From JAAYUD01 sp963676865 (GTDB lineage: Bacteria > Bacteroidota > Bacteroidia > Bacteroidales > Bacteroidaceae): DNA of 64,000 nucleotides. The notes under the pieces were generated by a model. The model was given only the letters and a program-made list of their open reading frames with translations, did no database searches and was not told the DNA's origin. Positions within the stretch are counted from its first letter, which is position 1. Each line of letters starts with the position of its first letter. The DNA lies in assembly GCA_963676865.2 (NCBI GenBank), contig CAXXSS010000001.1, positions 372,001 to 436,000 on the forward strand, in the 5' to 3' direction. Below are positions 56,844-64,000 of this stretch, in pieces. The position numbers were made by a program, and so were the translations under genes.

Positions 56844-57533
56844 ATGAAAAAAATATTTTTAACGGCAATTCTCAGTATCGTTCTTTTGATACCGATATCG
56901 GCACAAAACAATGGCCGAAATAACCGGAATAATCGCTCATACAACAACAGCTCCAATCGGTATAATTTCAATCGTTGGACAAACAATGATTTAGGAATTT
57001 ATTATGGACTACGCTTAGGGCTTGGACTATCTCATATCAATTCAGACGACCAATTGTTGGATGGTGGCGACAATCAATCCGGACTCAATCTGGGTTTCGT
57101 TACCGGAATGCAAGTGGCATACAATACTCCCGTTTTTGTCGAAGGAGGATTATATTACACAGAGAAAGGAGGCAAAGGATATAACAACAGCAAGAAGTTC
57201 ACTTACAATTTAAATTATTTGGAGCTCCCTATCGTTATGAAATATCAATATTTCATCAATGACGATGTAGCAATCCAGCCCTTTGCGGGCGGCTATTTTG
57301 CATACGGCATCGGTGGCAGGATAAAAAACTATAGCGATCGCGAAGCCGAAGATTCTTTTTCGGGAAGTAAATTCAGGCGCTTCGACGGCGGATTACGTCT
57401 GGGTTGTGGCGTTTCGTTTCAAAATATGTACCTGGATATGACCTATGACATAGGTTTGGCAAACATCAGCCACAACACATTCGACAGTTCGCACAATGGT
57501 TGCTTTTATCTCAATCTTGGAGTAAATTTTTAA
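56844..57533 (+). CDS. Porin-family outer-membrane beta-barrel protein
   Basis: About 229 aa. Signal peptide MKKIFLTAILSIVLLIPISAQ is followed by an asparagine/arginine-rich linker and a barrel typical of the PorT-like/OMP_b-brl_2 group (YYGLRLGLGLSHI, FVEGGLYYTEKGG, ending CFYLNLGVNF). I choose the ATG at 56844 because the upstream ATG at 56817 would put a polar stretch before the signal peptide. Function unknown. Confidence 0.8.
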   Translation: MKKIFLTAILSIVLLIPISAQNNGRNNRNNRSYNNSSNRYNFNRWTNNDLGIYYGLRLGLGLSHINSDDQLLDGGDNQSGLNLGFVTGMQVAYNTPVFVEGGLYYTEKGGKGYNNSKKFTYNLNYLELPIVMKYQYFINDDVAIQPFAGGYFAYGIGGRIKNYSDREAEDSFSGSKFRRFDGGLRLGCGVSFQNMYLDMTYDIGLANISHNTFDSSHNGCFYLNLGVNF

Positions 57534-57554
57534 AATAGCTAAACATATAAAATA

Positions 57555-58484
57555 ATGAAACGTACTATCTTGTTTTTTGCATTCGCATTTGCGTGCATTC
57601 TAGTAGGAGCCCAATCACTATATGTAGGTTCTTATAATATTCGCAACCAAAACGATTACGATGTTCAAAATGGAAATGGATGGCAGCAACGCTGTCCGGT
57701 TATTTGTGATATGATTAATTTTGAAACTCCCGATGTCTTTGGGTCCCAAGAAGTACTGGTAGGACAATTGCACGATATGCTCAAAGCACTTGACGGCTAT
57801 TCATATATTGGCGTAGGGCGCGACGATGGAAAAGAGGGAGGAGAATACTCTCCTATTTTTTATAAAACAGCTAAATTCAAGTTATTAGGCTCAGGCCACT
57901 TCTGGTTGTCAGAAGATACCACGCGCCCCAATAAAGGATGGGATGCCGCTTGTATCCGCATTTGCACGTGGGGACATTTCGAAGATCGCAACACGAAATG
58001 GCGTTTCTGGTATTTTAATCTCCATATGGATCACATGGGAATTGTAGCACGTCGAGAATCTGCTAAATTGGTAGTGTCAAAGATACGCGAGTTGTGCAAA
58101 GGAGCTCCCGTTGTACTGACCGGAGACTTTAATGTCGATCAGAAAAATGAAATCTATACGATCTTTACAACATCCGGCATACTTAAAGATTCGTACGTAT
58201 ATGCCAAACATCGTTTCGCAGAGAACGGTACATTCAATGATTTCAATTCCGACATAAAGACAGACAGCCGTATTGATCACATCTTCGTATCCCCGAGTTT
58301 TTCTATTAACAATTATGCAGTCCTCACCAATTGTTATTGGACACCCATCGCTAACGATGCACACAAATCAAATGCAGCTCCTCAAGAAATAGACTTGTAT
58401 CAATACAAACGCCGTACTCCATCCGATCATTATCCTGTTATGGCTCGTATTGCGTTCAATCGCTCAGCAAAGAACATTAAATAA
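57555..58484 (+). CDS. Exported endonuclease/exonuclease/phosphatase-family hydrolase
   Basis: A 309-aa EEP-superfamily protein with signal peptide (FFAFAFACILVGAQ). Metal and catalytic residues: NIRNQND, GSQEVL (E), NLHMDHMG, TGDFNVDQ, RIDHIFVS and the final SDHYPVMARI. Extracellular members cleave phosphodiesters in nucleic acids or lipids; which one applies here cannot be told. Confidence 0.85.
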   Translation: MKRTILFFAFAFACILVGAQSLYVGSYNIRNQNDYDVQNGNGWQQRCPVICDMINFETPDVFGSQEVLVGQLHDMLKALDGYSYIGVGRDDGKEGGEYSPIFYKTAKFKLLGSGHFWLSEDTTRPNKGWDAACIRICTWGHFEDRNTKWRFWYFNLHMDHMGIVARRESAKLVVSKIRELCKGAPVVLTGDFNVDQKNEIYTIFTTSGILKDSYVYAKHRFAENGTFNDFNSDIKTDSRIDHIFVSPSFSINNYAVLTNCYWTPIANDAHKSNAAPQEIDLYQYKRRTPSDHYPVMARIAFNRSAKNIK

Positions 58485-58528
58485 AGAGCCTAGCCCAAAA
58501 TATTCCCTATAAATTAGGACATTATATA

Positions 58529-58572
58529 AAAAGATTCGTTGCCAAAGGTTGGCATATATAACGAATCTTTTT
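58529..58572 (+). terminator. Terminator after the EEP hydrolase gene
   Basis: The 12-bp arms AAAAGATTCGTT and AACGAATCTTTT enclose a smaller hairpin (GCCAAAGGTTGGC) and end in T-rich sequence. Confidence 0.8.
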
Positions 58573-58579
58573 ATATTTG
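58572..58579 (+). promoter_or_regulatory. Putative -7 box of the GH15 gene
   Basis: TATATTTG matches TAnnTTTG, directly after the terminator and 37 bp before the ATG. Confidence 0.45.
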
Positions 58580-58616
58580 TGATTTATTCTTTATCACTCG
58601 ATAAATAGTTGATATA

Positions 58617-60413
58617 ATGGAAAATCTAGATTATGGAGTTGTTGGTAATGGTCGCACCGCTGCACTTATTTCATTAGAAGGAAGTGTGGATTGGTTCTGT
58701 TTGCCTGATTTTGATTCTCCTTCCGTATTCGGAAAGATTCTGGATCAAAATATCGGCGGTACATTAGGGTTCATTAATTATAAAGATTATCACATAGAGC
58801 AGCGATATATCGATCACACAAATGTTTTGATTACAACCTTCGACTCTGAATCAGAGTGTTTTGAAGTCATTGATTTTATGCCACGGTATAAAATCAACGA
58901 CAATACAAACTATTTTATCCCCGCAGAATTATATCGTTACATTCGACTTAAGCGGGGACATCCCAAAATAACAATCAATTATGATCCCCGGTTGAACTAT
59001 GCTAACGGCGAAATCAAACACAAGACAGGCCCCGAATACATAAAATCGGGTATCGACGGCAACATCCACGATGCCATCTATTTATACTCCAACATCAATT
59101 TCGATTACATACTCAACAAAAAAGAGTTTGAACTCACGCAAGACGAGTTTATCCTTATTTCTTATAATCAAAAAGTAATTAAAGTTGATATCGAAAGAGT
59201 CTGTTTGGAATACGAACGCACAAAACTATATTGGATGAATTGGTCAAACCGGTCCAAACAATATGGTCATTTCAATAACTTTATAGAACGAAGTATGCTA
59301 GTTCTGAAATTAATGTCATATCAGCGAACAGGAGCTGTTTTGGCTGCACTTACCACTAGCATTCCCGAATCGATAGGCAGTATTCGCAATTGGGACTACA
59401 GATATTGCTGGCTACGAGATGCTTCCATGTCTATAGAAACTCTTATCAAGACAGGTCATAGTGGAGCTGCCAGACGTTTCATGGGATTCATACAAAACAT
59501 TCTACGTTCCAAATACGACAACCTTCAAATCATGTATGGTATCCGATATGAGCGTGACATTACAGAGACCGAATTGCCTTATTTGAGTGGTTACAAAAAC
59601 TCCAAACCTGTACGAATCGGCAATGCGGCCTACAGCCAAAGGCAAAACGACTCATTTGGATATCTCATGAACGTTATCTACCAATATTATCTTTACTTCA
59701 GAGGAACGCTCGACGAAGTAGAAGAGATGTTTGAAGTTGTTAAACATATATGCAGGATTGTATTACGCGATTGGCACTCTCCCGATAGCGGAATTTGGGA
59801 AATACGAAATAAAAAAGAGCACTTCGTCTCGTCCAAAGTGATGTGTTGGGTAGCATTGGACAGAGCAGCAAAAATAGCCGACATGTTGCACAAAAAAGGA
59901 TATTCGGAACGTTATAGAAGTGAAGCCCAAAAAATAAAAGAGGAGGTGCTGTCGCACGGTTGGAAAGAAGAGATACAAAGCTTTGCTCAAACATATTCCA
60001 ATACCGATTTAGATTCATCTCTTCTACTGATGGAAAAATACGGATTCATTGCGGCAGAAGATGAGCGTTATACCAAAACGGTGAATGCCATATACAATAA
60101 ACTCTATTACAAAGGGCTAATGTTCAGATACAATAATCACGATGATTTCGGTATTCCGAACTCAGCATTTACCGTATGTACTTTTTGGATGGTGAGAGGG
60201 CTCTATGTCACAGGGCGTAAAAGTGAAGCCCAGCAACTATTCGAGGAGTTATTGACATACTCCAATCATTTGGGACTTTTCAGCGAGGACTTGGATTTTA
60301 CAACAAAAGAACAGTTAGGCAATTTTCCACAAGCATATTCACATTTAGCGCTTATCGATACAGGCTTACTCTTTTCGAAAGAAATAGAACTTTCCAAATT
60401 TATTCGTCCATAG
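58617..60413 (+). CDS. GH15 family glycosidase (glucoamylase/trehalase-like)
   Basis: A cytoplasmic 598-aa protein (no signal peptide). The N-terminal beta-sandwich starts DYGVVGNGRTAALISLEGSV, and the (alpha/alpha)6 barrel has SIRNWDYRYCWLRDASMSIE and the CTFWMVRGL segment. It is convergent with the trehalose-6-phosphate synthase-phosphatase gene (19 bp between stops). GH15 proteins of this subgroup include trehalases, so trehalose turnover is the favoured role by context; glucan hydrolysis is the alternative. Confidence 0.85.
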   Translation: MENLDYGVVGNGRTAALISLEGSVDWFCLPDFDSPSVFGKILDQNIGGTLGFINYKDYHIEQRYIDHTNVLITTFDSESECFEVIDFMPRYKINDNTNYFIPAELYRYIRLKRGHPKITINYDPRLNYANGEIKHKTGPEYIKSGIDGNIHDAIYLYSNINFDYILNKKEFELTQDEFILISYNQKVIKVDIERVCLEYERTKLYWMNWSNRSKQYGHFNNFIERSMLVLKLMSYQRTGAVLAALTTSIPESIGSIRNWDYRYCWLRDASMSIETLIKTGHSGAARRFMGFIQNILRSKYDNLQIMYGIRYERDITETELPYLSGYKNSKPVRIGNAAYSQRQNDSFGYLMNVIYQYYLYFRGTLDEVEEMFEVVKHICRIVLRDWHSPDSGIWEIRNKKEHFVSSKVMCWVALDRAAKIADMLHKKGYSERYRSEAQKIKEEVLSHGWKEEIQSFAQTYSNTDLDSSLLLMEKYGFIAAEDERYTKTVNAIYNKLYYKGLMFRYNNHDDFGIPNSAFTVCTFWMVRGLYVTGRKSEAQQLFEELLTYSNHLGLFSEDLDFTTKEQLGNFPQAYSHLALIDTGLLFSKEIELSKFIRP

Positions 60414-60432
60414 TCTCAAGAAATCTTGAAGT

Positions 60433-62610
60433 CTATTTCAGGAATGCTTCATACAAAAAAGGAATGACATCTTCTTGCAAAGGGATGTTATACCTTGCAA
60501 GATCCGAGCTGTTACCTATTTTGATACTATATGCACTATCTGGCAATACCTTGAACATTCTTTCATCTGTGATATCATCGCCCATAGACAGAATAAAGTC
60601 ATAGCTATCTTTATCCAATAACCTTTTCATTTCACTGCCCTTTGAATATAACGGAGACTTTATTTCCAAGATTTTATTCCCTCGCATTATCTGCATGCCG
60701 TGTTGGTTACAAGGAGACATCAACGCATTGACAAGCTGCTGCTCTCTGAAAGATGCAAGCCACTCGTCTACACATCTATAATGCCACACCAAAGCCGTTT
60801 TCTTTTTCTCGATATAAGCTCCAGGGGTTTTGTCGGTATATATTTGCAAGATATTAAGAATCTCATTATTCCACGTCTTTTGCCCGACAAGTTCGTGCCA
60901 CACACCATTCTCCTTATAAGCCACTCCATGCTCTGCCGCCATATCGACGCGCAACTTTCCAAACCATTTTTCTAATGTCATTTGGTCCCGCCCGCTACTT
61001 ATAACGATATGATTCAATTTATCTTTAGACATTTGGAGAAGCAGGTTCAACACAGTATTGTCCGGATATGCTTCTGAGGGATCATCCTTGAAGCCGACCA
61101 ATGTGCCATCGTAATCAAACACCAACAACCGATGTGTGCCTTTATGATACGCCTCACGAATATTCTGACAGATTTCAACATTAATCACTTTCTTATTTAA
61201 ATACTCGTTTTTATCATACACTCCCATCAATTCGTTCACAAAATCGGTTGCCCATTTTTCTACCGTGTGGCTAGATACCACTTTCTGCATCTTTTTCAAT
61301 AGATTATCTTGTTCCTTAACAGGCATTTCCAAAGCCTGCAAAATAGCCTGTTCTATTTGTTTAATGTCATTGGGATTGATAATAATAGCATCTTTCAACT
61401 CTATGGCAGCCCCAGCCATTTCGCTCAGTATCAATACACACGGGGCACTCTTTTTTGTAGCAATATATTCTTTAGCAACTAAATTCATTCCATCCCTTAA
61501 GGGAGTTATCAAAGCTATATCAGCCATTGCATACATTGACACTAAATCGTCGAACTGAAAACTGTGATAAAAATAGTGAACCGGAGTCCAATTGATTGTT
61601 GAATATTTCCCATTAATAGCACCAATCTGTTCGTCTATTTTTGTTTTCAATTTAGTGTATTTACCAACCATATCTCGAGAAGGAACAATAATCATAACAA
61701 GCGAAACTTTTTCTCTGTATTCCGGATGATTCCTTAGAAAAAGAGCAAACCCCTTAATTCGATGTAATATACCTTTGCTATAATCCAATCTGTCAACAGA
61801 TAAAATCAATTTGTTGTCCTTACCATAATCTTTCTTCAGTTTTCTTATGCATTTCTTTACAGCTGGCATCGTTGCCGCATGATGGTATAAATCATAATTT
61901 ATTCCCATGGGGAAAGCGTTAATATACGATTTATGGCGTTCCATACAGATACAATCAAGTTTGAGAGGTAATCGCAACACCCTACTTACCGTACTGGCAA
62001 AATGGCGCACATAATCATGAGTATGAAATCCTATCAAATCGGAACCTAATAAGCCGTACAATATTTCGGCACGCTCGGGAAGCACTCTAAACAGCTCATA
62101 AGAAGGAAAGGGAACATGATGAAAGTACCCTATTCGGATATCCTTAATTCCCTCTCTCAACATTTTGGGAAGCAACATCAAATGATAATCTTGCACCCAT
62201 ACAATATCACCCAGGCAAATCAACGTTTGAGCTACTTGATAAAATAGTCGATTAACCTCTTTATAAGTATCCCAATATCTATTATCGTATTCTACGAACG
62301 AATAAAAGTAATGAAATAAAGGCCAAAGAGTACTATTACAATATCCTTCATAATATTGATGTATCTGTTTTGCCGATAAAAACACAGGATGGTAGTGAGA
62401 TTCCTCTAGCATAGAAACAATACTTTTTTTATCATTCTCACTATCGACATCTATTCCGGCCCATCCTATCCAATGCTTTTCCACCCGATCCATATCGAGT
62501 GAAGCCAGACCCGTTGCCAAACCTCCTTCACTCTTTACGAGACAAAAGCCATTTTGTTTGTCTTTCCTAACTTTTACAGGCAATCTATTCGATATAATAA
62601 ACAACTTCAT
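60433..62610 (-). CDS. Bifunctional trehalose-6-phosphate synthase/phosphatase
   Basis: A 725-aa fusion. The N-terminal GT20 synthase (OtsA-like, about 1-470) contains IISNRLPVKV, WAGID, VWVQDYHLMLLPKMLR, GYFHHVPFPS, SVDRLDYSKGI and RDGMNLVAKEY. The C-terminal HAD phosphatase (OtsB-like) has LVFDYDGTLVGF and SMGDDITDERMF. Together they make trehalose from UDP-glucose and glucose-6-phosphate. The ATG at 62610 is the only good start; the longer frame starts at TTG. Convergent with the GH15 gene. Confidence 0.96.
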   Translation of the reverse strand: MKLFIISNRLPVKVRKDKQNGFCLVKSEGGLATGLASLDMDRVEKHWIGWAGIDVDSENDKKSIVSMLEESHYHPVFLSAKQIHQYYEGYCNSTLWPLFHYFYSFVEYDNRYWDTYKEVNRLFYQVAQTLICLGDIVWVQDYHLMLLPKMLREGIKDIRIGYFHHVPFPSYELFRVLPERAEILYGLLGSDLIGFHTHDYVRHFASTVSRVLRLPLKLDCICMERHKSYINAFPMGINYDLYHHAATMPAVKKCIRKLKKDYGKDNKLILSVDRLDYSKGILHRIKGFALFLRNHPEYREKVSLVMIIVPSRDMVGKYTKLKTKIDEQIGAINGKYSTINWTPVHYFYHSFQFDDLVSMYAMADIALITPLRDGMNLVAKEYIATKKSAPCVLILSEMAGAAIELKDAIIINPNDIKQIEQAILQALEMPVKEQDNLLKKMQKVVSSHTVEKWATDFVNELMGVYDKNEYLNKKVINVEICQNIREAYHKGTHRLLVFDYDGTLVGFKDDPSEAYPDNTVLNLLLQMSKDKLNHIVISSGRDQMTLEKWFGKLRVDMAAEHGVAYKENGVWHELVGQKTWNNEILNILQIYTDKTPGAYIEKKKTALVWHYRCVDEWLASFREQQLVNALMSPCNQHGMQIMRGNKILEIKSPLYSKGSEMKRLLDKDSYDFILSMGDDITDERMFKVLPDSAYSIKIGNSSDLARYNIPLQEDVIPFLYEAFLK

Positions 62611-63708
62611 AATCACCAAGTTTTAATTGATTTCGATTAACAATACCAGTACTGCACATAAAGTCGCTTGTCGATTTAACGAAATTCACCCGTACGCAAT
62701 TTACAAAAAAATATTGTAAAGCACTGCTTTTCATAGAATAAACGAACATTTTATAAGTTTGTTCTATCTCTATTAATAATATTTCATAGTAATCCTATCC
62801 AATAATACGCCGACCATTTTGATCGACGTTTGCCATAATTCCATTTCATTATTTATCGGACTATTGCATAGATACGCCCTCAAAGTTCTTTAAGTACAAT
62901 ATAATTTGTTGAATATTACAGCAAGAAAAGTTGAAACATAGAAATTAGCTATCATTAGTTTGCTAAAATGTATACATGTCATATCAAGAAGTGCCACTTC
63001 GGTATGGTTAAAATAGTATCAGAATCATCCTTATCTTTCTAAAACCACATATGGACCTAAATCTGTTGACGTCCTTAAGTTTTTTTGATAACGTATGGAC
63101 GTCACCGAAAAAACTAACATACGACAACGACGGTCTTACCGTTTGTCTATCAACCATCGTTCTTATATTTGTACTTCAGCCCTATTTTCTTGTAAAAATC
63201 AACCGCCTGTTGATGTTGCTACAACCACTTACTTGCTCGCTACCTTTCGTAGGGGACAAGATATTTATCAAAAAGGATGGGACACACTCTTCTGTGTGCA
63301 AACGGCTACTCAGCTATCTGTAGGCTAGTGTTTAGAATCGTTCTAAGCAAAGGTCCGCTGAAAATAACGTGCTCACAATATGCTCTAAAGCCGATTTTAG
63401 GACCTTTTTTCGCTGGCGTTGTATACAGTGCATCATTAACTTGCTATGTGGTAGTACGGTATGGTGTCATACGAAGGTGGCAAAGGATATAATGATAAAC
63501 CTTTTGCAAAGATATTAACCCAAATGAACTTGTTATGAATTCTTAGTTATTCTGGCTCTGACCGTACCATATAGTTATGCTATTTGTAAATTAGAAAGAT
63601 CGAAGTCTCGCCGTTATTACTGGTGAGCCGTTATTATTTTATGATCCGGATATGATATAAAAGAAAAATGCTAACAGTTAATAAAAACTATTAGCATTTA
63701 CTTTGAGG
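62611..63708. repeat. Intergenic region with degenerate repeat module, copy 2
   Basis: 62611-62980 shows nothing notable. From about 62985 to 63500 it repeats, with gaps and drift, blocks of 26897-27430 (GAAGTGCCACTTCGGTATGG, the CCTAAATCTGTTGACGTCCT motif, GGTCCGCTGAAAATAACGTG and ATGGTGTCATACGAAGGTGG). The short frames here are overlapping and poorly conserved relative to copy 1, so I do not call genes. Confidence 0.6.
63668..63700 (-). terminator. Terminator after tRNA-Phe
   Basis: A hairpin (ATGCTAA/TTAGCAT plus inner AGTT/ACT pairs) is followed on the minus strand by TTTTTCTTTT, just beyond the tRNA 3' end. Confidence 0.75.
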
Positions 63709-63781
63709 TGGTGCCTCTTGGAGTCGAACCAAGGACACACGGATTTTCAGTCCGATGCTCTACCACCTGAGCTAAGGCACC
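63709..63781 (-). tRNA. tRNA-Phe (GAA)
   Basis: A complete 73-nt cloverleaf: acceptor GGTGCCT/AGGCACC with discriminator A, D arm TAGCTCAGGTGGTAGAGCA, anticodon loop CTGAAAA with anticodon GAA, and T arm with GGTTCGACTCC. CCA is not encoded, as is common in Bacteroides. Confidence 0.97.
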
Positions 63782-63896
63782 TTGTATTTGCGGATGCAAA
63801 GGTAGTATTTATTTTATAATATCACAAATTTAAGGTTAATTATTTTGGCTTTACATTACAAAAAGGAAGACAGATGGAAAGTATTAAAAACATCGG

Positions 63897-64000
63897 TTAT
63901 TCACAGTTACTTTTCTTGCGATAATCGGAAATACTTTCGCCTACCACTTTTTTAAAAAAGCGACTGAATGCTGCAATATCTTCAAAGCCCAATATGCTAC
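63897..64000 (-). CDS. AraC-family regulator, C-terminal fragment (runs off window)
   Basis: The last 34 codons include ILGFEDIAAFSRFFKKVVGE followed by SISDYRKK, the second helix-turn-helix of an AraC-type DNA-binding domain. The gene continues past the window end. Its effector domain and targets cannot be seen. Confidence 0.9.
   Translation of the reverse strand, partial: SILGFEDIAAFSRFFKKVVGESISDYRKKSNCE

Noticed and set aside
63051..63492. Overlapping plus-strand frames before tRNA-Phe
   Set aside because: Three frames overlap in degenerate repeat DNA with no protein features.

Overview
The window comes from a Bacteroidales genome, most likely Bacteroides or a close relative. The evidence is: a SusC/SusD pair, DUF4290 and DUF6155 proteins, promoters of the Bacteroides type (TAnnTTTG at -7, with TTTG about 20 bp upstream where visible), weak ribosome binding sites, a MurA with Asp in place of the usual catalytic Cys, and insertion sequences typical of gut Bacteroidetes. 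No species can be named from the sequence alone.

Layout. 1-1287: most of an ISAs1-family insertion sequence, cut by the window start. 1279-5036 (minus): a 5'-nucleotidase gene, then an OmpR-type response regulator and its sensor kinase; the kinase stop codon lies in the IS end. 5037-9480: an AT-rich island with an AAA-ATPase/TOPRIM (OLD-like) gene broken by a frameshift and by an IS1595-family element. A 144-bp near-duplicate of the nucleotidase promoter and signal peptide lies at the far edge of the island. About 9640-12455: an IS21-family element with a frameshifted istA. 12757-14076: a second, inverted ISAs1 copy inserted in a palindrome.

14691-25894 (minus) is a sialic-acid locus: GntR regulator, kelch mutarotase, N-acetylneuraminate lyase, SusC, SusD, a fused SGNH esterase-sialidase and an MFS transporter. 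In the inferred pathway the fusion enzyme removes O-acetyl groups and releases sialic acid, SusCD imports it across the outer membrane, the mutarotase readies it, the MFS carrier takes it into the cytoplasm and the lyase splits it to ManNAc and pyruvate. A 19-bp palindrome upstream of the regulator fits the operator of its family.

25973-28547 holds hairpins and a decayed transposase. 28548-34064 (minus) is the most interesting part: a 1434-residue protein with a PD-(D/E)XK-like nuclease head, a STAND-type NTPase and a long helical-repeat tail, followed 15 bp later by a TIR-domain protein with a degenerate P-loop-like N-terminus. It looks like a two-gene anti-phage operon related to Avs systems.

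34197-62610 is mostly housekeeping: a serine hydrolase, DUF6155, a 232-bp MITE, DnaK, the minus-strand cluster tsaB-DUF4290-murA-rimM-dxr-rseP, and the divergent plus-strand cluster yicC-gmk-nadD-sppA-lpxK-punA-thiL-exonuclease. These are followed by a GH3 glycosidase, a calcineurin-type phosphoesterase, two outer-membrane-type proteins, an EEP-family hydrolase, and a convergent GH15 / trehalose-6-phosphate synthase-phosphatase pair. The window ends with a degraded repeat module, tRNA-Phe(GAA) and the 3' end of an AraC-type regulator gene.
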